DNA of 64,000 bases, taken from assembly GCA_030015575.1 (NCBI GenBank), contig JASDDO010000001.1, forward strand, positions 324,665,595-324,729,594. The letters are read 5' to 3'. Positions within the stretch are counted from its first letter, which is position 1, and each line of letters begins with the position of its first letter. Of the stretch, positions 35,469-47,799 are shown in pieces. The notes beneath the pieces were generated by a model, which was not told the DNA's origin, ran no database searches, and saw nothing but the letters and a program-made list of their open reading frames with translations. This DNA is from Agapanthus africanus (Eukaryota > Streptophyta > Magnoliopsida > Asparagales > Amaryllidaceae). A program made the translations under genes and the position numbers.

Positions 35469-38400
35469 CTAAGGCCAGTTGTTATAGTATCTCATACCCA
35501 ACATCCCGAAGAGTCTCTCAAACTGTGTCTGGGGAATGGCCTTCGTGAGTGGATCTGCAGTGTTGTCCTTCGTATCAACTCTCCTAACCTCGATCTCCCG
35601 GCGATCAACTATCTCCCGAATCAGGTGATACCGCCTCAGAATATGTCTGGACTTCTGATGGGACCTAGGTTCCTTGGCCAAAGCCACAGCTCCATTGTTA
35701 TTGGATGCTCAATGGACGGAACCACACCAAGTTCAGTGATGAACTTCTTTATCCAGACAACCTCTTTGGCAGCATCGTTTGCAGCGATGTATTCAGCCTC
35801 CATCATCGAGTCTGCAACGGGTTCCTGTTTGGAACTCTTCCAACATACCGCTCCTTCATTGAGGGTAAAGACTGTTAGTGTATATGCCCTAGGGGCCATT
35901 ATTGTATCATACTAGTTTGTATATTACTTAATGGAAGCTTGGGATATTCACAAGTATATAACGGTCTTGCTAAACATGGTAGTATGCTACTTGGTTTTTC
36001 TATCTTAATATGTGAGTATACGTATTGATAGAGCTCTTAGGATCTTGCTTGACTACCAGCGTTGTGATGGCAGTCACACTAGTAGGGGCTGGGTAGTCTA
36101 CAAGCACATCCTTATTCAGGTCCCTAGTCGTTGGATTATCGAAACAGAGCATCGATACTCCGGAGTAGACTAGTGTGTACGCTTCTCATCCCAGTTGGGG
36201 AGATGGTCTGTCCCACAGCCGTCAGTACGTCGTACTGGAGATAGTATACAGGTGCTCGTTAGGTTACGGGTACACCGGACAGGACTCACAGGGAACTGTT
36301 GGTTGGTTTTATACCAGTCGTCAGTGAACAGTTCCCAGGTGACATGAGTACAGCATAGTCCGCAGACTTGATACTGCTACCTCGCCTCGAGTGTGTCCCA
36401 CTGTTCTTAGATTGCTACCCTACCACGGCTCAAAGGAGTCGTGTAAACAGGTAGCAGTTGGGTGCAGTCCCGAGCACTTATAGGCAGTGGCGGTTAGACA
36501 GGATTCGTCTCTCCCGGTATCGGGAATTGATATCGCGCTGTGTCAGAGAGCCATTACGCAAAGTCCCTGGCCAGGGCAAGCGAGATTTGCTGGTAGGTTC
36601 CAGTAGTTTCTCAGGGTGTAATGGGCTTCCCTCCGACACGACTTATACCGCTATTAGGGGACTGACGCTTGCCACCCCCTAGGCCCGATATGCGATAGTC
36701 TTAGACGAACGGACCGGACTGTAAGGAGATTGTCACATCAGACTCAGTAGGAGTTCGGATGGGTTTCCTCATCGGCCTTCTTATCGACATCTACCTGGGG
36801 ACCGTTACGTACAGCTAGTGCCGCTTGCGGTCTGTGGTTAAACCCACTGCCAGCGTAGTAGTCGAGTCTCTAGAGTCCCATACAGAGAGTTTCCCTACTC
36901 CAGGCGAAACGATATAGAGGTCGTATGGTTTTACGACAAAGGGTTCGGACGCGTACGTGTGTTTACACACGTACGTCGTTCGGACAGTTTTTACCAGTCG
37001 GCTTTGGTTTAAGCCAGTTACTGGTATCCGGTTATTGGATTTATACAGTCTAAAGTTTTTCCGTATTTTTGCGGAAAGGAGGGGCGTTCTCGTAATTGCG
37101 CGAGAAGCTTCTTGAAGGTGGTGACTAAGGAGGTTTAGGTGGCATATACAATGAATGCGATTAGTGAGTCATATGGATGATTCATCCATGTCATTAATGC
37201 ATCATAAATGCTTAATGACTCATGGAGATGAATCATCACTAGATATTATCAAGCATGGTTGTTAAATTGATTTATTTTCTTTTCTTGATTAAAAGAAATG
37301 CTTGATATATATTATCATAACTCATTATTCTCACTTCATTATTATGTTCACCTTCTCTCTCCTCAAGCTCTCCCTCTTCAAACCCTAATCCTCCCCTCTC
37401 ATGTGTTGAGTACAAGGATTAGTTAGACTTATTAAACCATAACCCTCACTCTATTTCACCTAGCTTCTTTGATTAGCACTTAAAGAAGTTTAGTTGCCTC
37501 AAGTTTAGAGGCTAAGCTTGGAGTAAAGCTCTCGGGTGGATCGTCTACTACTTCGAGAAGGCCGAGGAGGAGGTGGAGTTCGCAAAGACGAAGGACACGA
37601 TTCGTTAGGTATAATCCCTAAACATAGTAGTATAGAACTTCTATGTTTGTTGTTAGTTATCGTTTAGCTTCGATTCATGCGGTTAGTCGATGTTTAGCAT
37701 AAAAACAAGATCGTTTTTCATATTTCCGCCTCCTCGCAAGTCGTGGGGTGTTGTACATCGACTTACAAAGACAAATCTCGAGTGCGACTTAGAGTCGTCC
37801 TTATCACTTTGGAAGCTTGAATCGGTAAAGGACTCTACCTGGAGTTCTCCGTTACCATACACCAAGAACATCTCTTTAGTCCTTCGCAAGTACTTGAGAA
37901 TGTTCTTCACAGCTGTCCGGTGACTCTCTCCAGGATCTGCTTGATACCGACTCACTACACTTAGTGAGTATGCTACATCGGGTCTGTTACATAGCATTAC
38001 ATACATGATAGAGCCTACTGCCGAAGCATAGGGTATCCCTTGCATGCGAGCTCTCTCCAAATCAGTCTTGGGAGACATCTCTTTAGAGAGAGTGGGTCCA
38101 GAGATCGTGGGTTGGTTCCTACGCTTGGATTCTTCTATACTAAAACTCTTTAGTATGGTGTCAATGTACCTGGATTGGGACAATCCCAGTATCCATTTAG
38201 ATCTATCTCTATAGATCATAATTCCCAGTATGCAGGAGGCATCACCTAGATCTTTCATTGAGAATCTTTGTGATAAGAAGAGCTTGACCGATTGCAGCAT
38301 AGGAACATCATTTCCTTTTAAGAGTATGTCATTGACGTACAATACGAGGAAGAAAACCTTACTCTCTGCAACCTTTTTATAAATACAAGGTTCATCTACG

Positions 38401-40625
38401 TTTTTGATGAAGTCAAACTCTTTGACTACAACATCAAAGCAGATGTTCCAACTCCGCGATACTTTCTTTAACCCATAATGGGATTTAAGTAGCTTGCACA
38501 CCTTTCCGCTGCTCCCACTAGCTATGAAGCCCTCTGGCTGAGTCATGTACACACACTCTTCTAAATCACCATTTAGAAAGGCGGTCTTAACATCCATTTG
38601 CCAGATTTCGTAGTCATGGTATGCAACAATGGCAAGTAAGATCCGGATGGACTTAAGCATAGCCACTGGAGAAAAGGTTTCGTCATAATCCACACCTGGT
38701 CATTGACGAAAACCCTTTGCAACAAGTCTAGCTTTGAAAGTCTCAACTTTTCCAATTACACCAAGTTTCTTCTTAAAGATCCACTTGCTCCCAATGGGTT
38801 TTACCCTTTCAGGAGCAACTTCCAAAGTCCATACTTTGTTGGTGTACATGGATTCCATCTCAGATCACATTGCATCCATCCATTTCACAGAGTCACCACT
38901 CGTGATGGCCTGCTCGAAACTAGTTAGGTCATCATCTTCCATGATGCAATCCTCGCTCCCACCATCAACGAGAAAACCGTAGTATCTCTCAGGTGGATTT
39001 GAAACTCTACTAGATCGGCGGAGAGGCTGGGGTTCGTTAGGGACTACTGAATCCTCTGGTTCCACTAAATCTTCTGTCGTAGTTTGTGTTGCCGGAACTT
39101 CTTCCAGATCTACCTCCTTACCACTAATTTCCTTTGCAAGAAATTCCTTTTCTAAAAATGTAGCATGCCGAGAAACGAACACCTTTTGTTCCTCGGTGTG
39201 GTAGAAGATATACCCGCGCGAATGTTTGGGATATCCAATAAACTTACACAGAATAGACCTTGCCGCGAGCTTGTCCGGATTTTGTGTTTTCACATATGCC
39301 GGGCAACCCCATATCCTGACAGAATTAAGATATGGTCTCTTTCCTTTCCATATCTCATATGGAGTGGTTGGCACAGATTTGGTGGGAACCATATTCAATA
39401 GATCTGCAGCTGTCTCCAGTGCATATCCCCAGAAGGAAATAGGCAACTTAGCATTGCTCATCATAGAGCGCACCATATCTAATAGGGTGCGATTCCTTCG
39501 CTCCGATACACCGTTGTGCTGTGGTGTATAAGGAGGAGTAAGCTGAGAGAGAATCCCATTCTCTTTTAGATAGTCTAGGAACTCATTGCTCAAGTATTCT
39601 CCTCCTCGATCAGATCGAAGGATCTTAATACTTTTGCCCATTTGGTTCTCTACTTCGTGCATATATTCTCTGAATTTCTCAAAAGCTTCAGACTTGTGTT
39701 TCATTAGGAACTCATGTCCGTATCTTGAGAGATCGTCAGTGAATGTAATGAAGTAGGAAGAACCGTTCCTGGCATGTGTAGACATGGGACCGCATACATC
39801 ACTATGTACCATTCCTAGGAGTTCCTCAACTCTTTCTCTGTGTCCACTAAACGGAGCTTTGGTCATTTTGCCTTTGAGACATGAATGGCAAGTTTCATAA
39901 GATGATAATTCGAACGGATTCAAATATCCATCCTTATGTAACTTACCTAGCCGTGTCGCATTGATATGACCAAGTCTACAATGCCATAAGTAGGATTCAT
40001 TCATTTCTGAACGCTTCCTCTTGTGTGTGTTTTGTATATTAAGGACTGTAGTTTGATTGAGAACGTATATGCCATTATGTAACGAGCCTGATCCAATCAA
40101 CTTTTGATTTAGGAAGATGTTCATAACATTATCCTGTATTACAAAATTATATCATTTTTTACTTTATAAAAAAACTTATATAATGTTGCACATCATGTTC
40201 GGTATATAATAGCACTCGTTCAGAATCAATGTATTACTACTCGGTAATGCAAGGTGATATTCGCCAACAGCTTTGGCTGCAATATTTGCACCATTCCCTA
40301 CTGTTACGAAATGATCACCCATTCCCAGTTCTCTACCTTTACGTAGCCCACGTAACAAATTACATATGTGGGATCCCGATCCGGTATCTAATACCCAGGA
40401 CGTAGAGTGAACTGAGAAACAGTTCTCGATAACTAACACACCCGAAGAAGATGCATCGGCATGCTTGTTCTTCGTTTGGGCGGCGTGAGAATCTAGATAT
40501 TCTCTTATTCCCTACTCAGTCTTATAACATTTATAAGAAAGAACGGGACCAACGTTCCCCTGCTCAGTATAATAAGCGGGTTCAGTCAATACATCCATAT
40601 TATTATCTTGATTAAGGCCTGACAT
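35469..40625 (-). pseudogene. Co3 gag-less copia polyprotein, split by sLTR-a
   Basis: The frame starts at ATG 40623-40625 with an MSGLNQDNNMDVLTEP N-terminus and passes a TAG where Co2 has Gln. Protease (40439-40176) has WVLDTGSGSHICN. Integrase (40124-38865) has the zinc region WHCRLGH and CHSCLKGK plus HSDVCGP, RSDRGGE and GVSERRN. TGA codons at 38865-38867 and 38700-38702 replace Arg positions conserved in Co4. RT (38693-37773) shows DVKTAFLNGDLEE, but the catalytic YVDD is YVND. sLTR-a splits RNase H without disturbing frame. A small deletion near 35690 then shifts frame before the final HLIREIVDRREIEVRRVDTK segment and stop at 35469. Gag is missing. Not functional. Confidence 0.9.
35873..37767 (+). 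mobile_element. sLTR-a: solo LTR of a related copia family
   Basis: 1895 bp starting TGTTAGTGTATATGCCC and ending ATCGACTTACA, flanked by perfect 5-bp TSD AAGAC (35868-35872 and 37768-37772). The Co3 reading frame resumes correctly after removing it with one TSD copy. Its inside resembles the Co-family LTRs but is clearly diverged, with CCCTGGCCAGGG conserved at 36565-36576. A solo LTR forms by recombination between the two LTRs of a full element. ORF 36458-36682 inside has no known domain. Confidence 0.93.
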
Positions 40626-40634
40626 GGTTGCTAC

Positions 40635-40660
40635 CTGGAGAGAGAGAGAGAAGAAAACAC
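40635..40660 (-). promoter_or_regulatory. Splice-acceptor-like tract of Co3
   Basis: The minus strand shows CGCTAAAGTG, a C/T run and CCAG, nine bases before the ATG at 40625. It is nearly identical to the tract in Co2 and Co5. Confidence 0.5.
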
Positions 40661-43270
40661 TTTAGCGTATGCTCTTGCAAGATTAGATTGGTTATTATCT
40701 TATCTAATCAGGATGTCCCACTGTTTTCATCAAATCTTCCTTCAAACCCTAAAAGGTAAGACTAGCCGGGATTAGTTACACCCTACAATTTCGTCAATCT
40801 TTCAGCCAGATCAGTGTTGGTACTTTGAGGGAGGTTCCCCGAGCTTTCGCACGGAACTAATTAAAGTAAACCTCGTTTTCCCAGAGGCATAACCCCGTAA
40901 ACACCTTTCTTGTCACCTACTTGATCAGCTAATTGTCCTGTGTATGATTCTCACAAGAGTAACTCTTACTCGCAGTGGGTATTGGGATCCATCTATCTCA
41001 TAGAAGGTATGCAATCTCATTGCAAATTTCAACACTTGAAATTCCCGATAATACTTTTACCCTTAGCGTCCTATGACCTTGACGCAGGCCAACAAACCAT
41101 AGTCCGCTAGTCAAGTTCAACCCATACATTTCTTGATTGAATTAAACCCACCCGCACGACCTTTGATGCAGGCCAACAAAGTCGTACGACTACCCTAATC
41201 CAATCACATCTCATGTTGCAGATAAGTACTAGTTAGCTACCGCACACTACGTCTTGACGCAGTCCAACAAACGTAACACGAATACTAAGTAATATCTATC
41301 TGAAATGTCGAAGGGCTATGCAGGTTTTTTCAGAAAAACCATGAGCGTAATGAACTTGATATCGTTGTAGAAACATGTGATTTTTGAAAACGGAGTGTTT
41401 TTGAGGCTTTTCTACTTTCGCTAAAGAGGTCACTCCCGGTGAAGGGATCTCGGCTCTTTCCTCATCGAATAAGGTGTAATGTATATCATATATACCACTA
41501 TGCAAAGCAAGAACTATAGAAGCAATCAAAAACTAAACCGTGAGTTTGTAGCATCTGCCAGTTTTGCTAAAGAGGTCACTCCCAGTGAAGGGATCTCGGA
41601 TCTTTCCTCATCGAATAAGGTGCAGGGTATATCATATATACCACTATGCAAAGCAAGAACTGTAGCTACCCTTTTTTATAAAGTTTGTTTCTACAACATC
41701 TTTTAGATTTCTTTTCTTTTATTAATCTCATTAATAAATCCCATCAGTTATGCTTCCTAAACATCACAGAAGAAACGAAAGCAGTAATATTTATATATCA
41801 ACATATATATATAGTATAAGCATTCGTCTCAGGCAGTAATATGATTTCATCACAGAACATTGCAGCAAAAGATAACATATGAAATATTGGATATACTAGG
41901 ACGTCCGTATTTTATTTCGAGCCTGTATAAAACACGGATTCCACGGTCGCGATGAATAGCCAAACCCACATCCCTAGACCCCTACGAGAGCGGCAAGCAA
42001 CACTGCCAATTCTAGGGTTAGGAGACCCGGTCTCGACTCCTCTAGATGGCCTCCCACTGGACCCTAAAACCCGGTTACTTGTGCTCCCCTCCTCGGGTCT
42101 ACCTAATGCGGAAAAGTAAATAATATACAAAGGTGAAATCAACCTCAACCTGGAAGTGCCCCAATAAAAGAAAATTACATACAAATGAATTTTACATGAA
42201 TGAAAATAAAAACACCCATCTCACATAAAACCCCCGGCTATTCAGAACACGACGATCCAATATAACATATCACAACAACACATAATATCTCATATCATCA
42301 ATGTAAGCAAGTATGCGTATCCCGATTGTCGTTGATGTATAGCAACGAAGCCGGCGATACCCCACATACTACACTTACGGTCACAGAAAAGAAAGTGTAA
42401 AACTAAAACATTTGGAATCCACAATCTGTTTAGACATCTTAAATCCGAAATATCACATACTTCGCATTTTAGGCCTAACTATATGAATTCCACATATTGT
42501 ATCACATTCCAGACAAATAGACAATGTTAAACTTTCCGATCGAATAATCAAATACCCAAGATTTCCCAAATAGCTCAACACTTGAGCGGAGTTCAAAAAT
42601 CCCAGAGCATGTCACAGCCCTAATGAACCAGCCGTAGAAGGGTCAAACCAACGCCTCACATGTGGCAACGCTAAACTACCACAAACCCTAGGGTTCAGTG
42701 GCAGTTTTAACGGTCACATAATCGAGTTAAGGTTACGTTCTTCTAGAGGGTCCACAGATTTGCTTGCATGTTTTTCCGAAAGTTTTAAACTCAAGAAAAA
42801 TTCAACACTTGAAAGGTTTTCGTATCGGGAAAAAGTGAGTTATTGATATTTGTTCGAACATTTTAACACGTTCTAAATTATCAGGAAAAACTAAACGATG
42901 TTAAACTTTCCGATCGAATCAACGAATTCATAAGATCTCCAGAATACTCAACACTTGAGTAATATTAAAAATTCCCAGAAGTATGTACTAATACCTATGG
43001 ATGAACCCAAGAAATTAATTCCCCTGACACCCAAGTACGGCCGCAGAACCGCCGCGCAAAGCATGGTATTGCCGCGGTTCCGCGGCGACTTAATGGAGTT
43101 AGGAGCTTGTATTTCACAGTTATCCATAGAACACCTGCTGAATTTTCTGAGTATTTTTAATAGAGTAAAAACCACCTTTTAAAAAAATTTCCAGAGAGGG
43201 GGTCAAATTAGATGTTTCGGGGTTCGATCGGACTTTTAACTTCGTATACACGTCGCCTAATGCTCTAGCT
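40661..43270 (-). other. Co3 untranslated leader
   Basis: About 2.6 kb of non-coding leader. It contains the tandem duplication (41417-41660) and a GC-rich imperfect inverted repeat around a central ATG (43040-43086). It lacks the leader block found in Co1 and Co2. Confidence 0.8.
41417..41660 (-). repeat. 145-bp tandem duplication in the Co3 leader
   Basis: Copies start near 41417 and 41562 with GCTAAAGAGGTCACTCCC. It is homologous to those in Co1, Co2 and Co5. Confidence 0.8.
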
Positions 43271-43284
43271 AGGCTCTGATACCA
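43271..43284 (-). promoter_or_regulatory. Primer-binding site of Co3 (tRNA-Met type)
   Basis: The minus strand reads TGGTATCAGAGCCT, one base from the 5' LTR. Confidence 0.93.
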
Positions 43285-43285
43285 C

Positions 43286-45505
43286 TGTAGGGTTACTAGG
43301 CACAGTCACAAGGGTCTATAAGGCATCAACCATGCCCGATATAAAATTTACAAGTGCCGAACAACCTAAAGCGAGGATCTTTGCTAGATAATTAGGGTTA
43401 ACAAAGCATGTAAATCTTTACATCTATGAGAAAAGGGATTACAATCTTTGTAGTCCATTCCTTCGCTTTATAAGCTCCGAGTAGTAGTCCCTTCGCCGCG
43501 ATCCATGAATTCCCGGACTCAAGAGAGGCTCCACAAGCCGAACGATCCATGCTTACTTGAAGTCTTCCTTTTCGAAGATGATCTACCTTGAAGATTCTTT
43601 AACTCAAGCTCTCACTTCTCTAATCAATTATTAAAGAAGTGAACACCCTAATCTAATTAGCTAGATTAGATAAGGATGATGAAGTAGGAATTTAGCTCTT
43701 ATTTGTTTTCATAATTTCACACTAATTCATCACAAAACCAAAAGCTAGAAAGCTTTTTCAAAAGCTGAAGGAAGAAGAAGAATAATAATTCCTTTTGTGA
43801 TGAATAATGAATAATCACTATGGTTACAATTGCAACCCATGGTTAATAAAGAAAAGGGCTAACCATTGTAGAGATTTAACTAGGTTAAAGGGTTTGGGTT
43901 GGGTTAGGAAATATCTCCACAAAATATCAACACATAATATCTTTGCTTAAAACAAAACAAAAGCTTCTAGAAGCTTCTTGAAAAAGCTAACCCAAATCAA
44001 ACCCTAACTATGTTTAATCTCCACTAATCACGTTGCATTTGTAATCATAACTTGTTACAATATTATATATCACATATATAATATATTTTTGTAACAAAAG
44101 AAAATAATACAATTAACATATATCGCATATATATCAATGTATTATCTGGAGAGAAAATGAAACAATAAAGCGAGCCAATATTAGATAATGTAATGTAATA
44201 TATCACATATATAATTATACATTAAATTATCGAATCAACACTTGATCCGACAATCCGGCTATTACTCAAACAACCGACTAATATAATCTGTACCGATTCA
44301 TCGAATCAACACTTGATCCGATGACCCGGCTATATCACATATATCCGGCCGATATCAAATATCACAAGAATAGAATACGGTATCTCATATCGCATTATTC
44401 TCGGTCCCGCACATATCACATATGTGCTCCTACTCGTTTTGCCTGAGTCAAGAAACCTCTGTGTAGGACTCTAAAGAATCGTCAATACGCCGGCAGTAGG
44501 TGATGATCATATCAAACACCCACAAGCTGCAAGCGGTCAGCTAAACGTAACAGCCACCCAGGTAGTGATCGATCAGAAGATCAACAAGCAAGCCTGTACG
44601 TTCTTCTGTGAATCCAATAAGTAACACTACCGTACAGTCGGGTCTCTTCGTCTGATATGTTGCATATTTAGTCTAGGGGTGGTATACGTCAGACCCCAGT
44701 AACCGATAAGTCATGTCGATATGAGGCTTATAACTGGTCGAGAACCTACTGATAACACTTACCAGTAGTACTCTATATCAGCCCTGGCCAGGGACTTCCA
44801 GTTATAGCCAATCGAACATAGCACAACATCAACTCCCTATATCGGGAGAGACGAATCCCCTCCTATCGTTCATTTCCTCCATGTTATTCGGGACTGTACC
44901 CAAAAGCCACTGTTTTGCATGCCCTCTTGGACGTGGTAAGGTTGAAATCAAAGCACAGTGGGAATCACACAAGACTCTATGACGATCTCGGGTCTACAGA
45001 CTAACCTGTGCCAGTGTCTTGGAGAACTGCCATCTGACATGAGGTATAATACCATCTGGGAGTTCTCGGCGAGTCCGTCCAGTGTACCCAGTCTCTACTG
45101 AGCACTCGTACACCATCTTTGATGTCAAACACCGATGGATATGGGATCATCCATCGCCCATCATATGGGTCAAGATGCGTATACGCTAGTCTACTCTGGT
45201 GTATCGATGCCCTGTCTCGACACACCCTCGACTATGAACAGTTATAGGATGTACTCATTGACTACCCTGGCCCCACTAGTATGATCTCATCATAGTCCCA
45301 GTAGTCGAGTACATATCCTCAGGGCTTTATCAACATGTGAGAGCAAGACAGTAAACTAATATAAGTCAACATGTTAAGATAAAGTGAAACCAAATAGCAT
45401 ACTATCATGTCGAGCAAGAAAGTCCTCTCTCTATATATCCAAGCATCCATTATAATATACATCATATGTACAACAATGGCCTCTAGGGCATATATATAAC
45501 TAACA
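43286..45505 (-). repeat. 5' LTR of Co3 (2220 bp)
   Basis: Its plus-strand ends are TGTAGGGTTACT and ATAACTAACA. CCCTGGCCAGGG lies at 44782-44793. The TSD GTTGG follows. Confidence 0.95.
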
Positions 45506-47799
45506 GTTGGATGTTTGTACATCAACGATTAGGGATGTTTAGTTGATTTGCGATAGCAAACCATAGGTTTTGACCTATGTGAGTTCCGCGTGTCCTTTTG
45601 GGTTTGATTTGGATTTTAATGCGATACGATACGTTGTGACATGTAGGTAGCCCCATGTGGACTTTGAGACGACAAGAAAGCGAGTGGCGACGTCGGCATC
45701 GGCAAACGAAGATCAAGGTGAGTAGATATATATCTACGGGGGAAGTCGGGTGGATGGAGTATAGCACCCCGGCAGTTCGAAGTATAGTGTGCTTTATATA
45801 TAATATTATATATATGATATTTGTTATCTGAAACATGGATTTTCAAGATAGGTTATAGGGTTCATGATATAGTTTAGTGTTTTTAGAAGTTAATGTTATG
45901 GTTTAGTGTTAGTTGCGAAACCCTAGAATAGATTACACCCACACGCGCACACACACACATGCATACATTTATTTTACTTGTGCGTATATGGGGATATGTA
46001 TATATATATATATATAAATACATAGGTATGGGACTATGTATATATATATATACCTATACATATACATGGATTATGAGGATGGTACTTGGGATTGGAGATG
46101 AGTCGATGAGATTGGGCTTGAGGCCATGAGATCGGTGATGTGATATAGTTCGTATTTGATATACGGCATGATATTTTAGCGGGTCCTTTAGGAGGTGTTT
46201 TCGTACACACGCATGCATATACATAGATGGTATCAGTATTGTATTAGACATAGGTCAGTACCCCCAGATCATGAGATAAGGATAAGGATACCAAGTGAAT
46301 AAAGAGATAAATATGATATTGACCCGTACCCAGATTTGGGATGCCGTACGATGGATTTACCGTACGAGCTATATTGATGATAGATCCGCACTCTTGACTC
46401 GAGGATGTCATATTATATAGGGTATCGTATGGGATACTATTGAGGCGGGATCACCGACAGTTATATATATGTGTGTGTGTGTGTGTGTATGTGTGTGTGT
46501 ATGTATGTATCGACTCAGATTTAGGTGGTTTCCTTACCTTTTGATTAGACTGTTAGTTTAGACCTGCAGTTTACTGTATGACTCATATTATTTTTCGCAT
46601 ATTCATTATTGTTGTGTTTATTATTCAGCTCCCGCATATTATTGCTGTTCGCATCGCATTGCATGCTTATATTGTGTTTTCATATGTTAGTATCGAAATC
46701 ACGCTGTCAGGACACCAGCACCATTACCGATGATGCGTATGTTCCACATACACTTACTTGCCGGCTCACACACATCATCATCGGTAATTGCCATGTCACG
46801 TACACTTTAGAGAATATTATTTCATTGACATAGCTTATTAGCTAATAGTTTCGACATGGTATTAGCGTACTGGTTTTTATATGCTAGTATAGACATTGCA
46901 TTTATTACTTGCTATTTCATGCATATTATTATTCACTGTCATGCATTTTTGTTTAGGGCCAGTCTGGATTGCCGGAGCCCAATACTTTTAAATTCATTGT
47001 TTATTTATTCTCGAGATTTTGGTTTTCCATGAGATTTATGGATTTGGAGGAACCGCAAGATTTTATAAAACTTATTATCATTTTAAAATGAAAGTTGCGG
47101 TTTTCTCATTATATGATTTGAGATTGTCCACCATGAGTTTTCTCGGCTCTTGAGCGATATCATACACCCAATTCGAGGAGGAGTAGGAACCGTCTATGGG
47201 TGCATGGTGGACCCGGTGCGGTACCCCTGGGGAAGAAGATCGCAGTTGATCGGCGTTGAGCCTGTGACAGGGGAGCATTGCTGACCGGTGATTGTATTGA
47301 GACTCGTCGGATATCCGGAGGATACCGACCAGAGTTGGGCCAGTCCGGATAGCCGGAGCCCAGGGGCCAGTCCGGATAGCCGAAGCCTCAGATATTGATA
47401 TTGAGGTATTGAGATATTATGATATGGGCCAGTCCGGATGGCCGGAGTCTGAGATATTGGATATTGGGATTTATGTTTTGTGTCGGTGCTAGACACTGAT
47501 TTATATTGATTTATTGATGATACCTCATTTTAAATATACAGAAATCTCACTAAATTAAGAAAACAGTTTTCTCATAAATGATGCATTCTGTTTTCATATT
47601 ATCACATTCATACCTCATACACATGATATATTGCTACCTGAGGCACTGACACGAGCATATGGGATTACACTTATGTATTGCTGTTTACCATTGCCACCTT
47701 TTCATGCTTCAGATCTTATCATATTGAGGATATTTATTTATTTTGATCGTATTGACTTAGGATTGAGTCAAACATACGATTTCTGCTCGGTGATGTTTT
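45506..47799 (+). repeat. 3' LTR of Gy2, second part
   Basis: This is the continuation of the Gy2 LTR after Co3; the two parts total about 3.58 kb and the LTR end is still not reached. It holds a GT microsatellite (46471-46510), AT-rich runs near 46000, and at about 47150-47460 a block homologous to the Gy1 LTR containing repeated GGGCCAGTCCGGATAGCC motifs. No gene is supported; ORFs such as 46609-46833 lack domains. Co4 begins at 47800. Confidence 0.78.
46471..46510. repeat. (GT)n microsatellite with AT and GTAT flanks
   Basis: Alternating GT is interrupted once by AT and followed by GTATGTATGTAT. Confidence 0.95.

Larger units (their letters stand above)
33234..45505 (-). mobile_element. 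Co3: complete Ty1/copia element (gag-less), carrying sLTR-a
   Basis: A full insertion of 12,272 bp flanked by TSD GTTGG at 33229-33233 and 45506-45510. Without the nested solo LTR it is about 10.4 kb. In element order it has 5' LTR (43286-45505), primer site, leader of about 2.6 kb, a gag-less pol pseudogene, polypurine tract and 3' LTR (33234-35454). The two LTRs differ by more changes than the Gy1 pair, so it is older than Gy1. It interrupts the 3' LTR of Gy2. Confidence 0.95.
28861..47799 (+). mobile_element. Gy2: old Ty3/gypsy (Tekay-like) element, host of Co2, Co3 and Co4
   Basis: The internal region spans 28861-31942 and the 3' LTR is split over 31943-33233 and 45506-47799. The leader matches the Gy1 leader for about 90 bases. 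The LTR shares with Gy1 a diagnostic block containing GGGCCAGTCCGGATAGCC (about 47150-47400). Internally only a decayed gag is recognisable; protease, RT and integrase are absent, so it is a non-autonomous or heavily deleted element. The 5' LTR lies beyond Co2, left of the window, and the end of the 3' LTR beyond Co4, right of the window. Confidence 0.75.
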
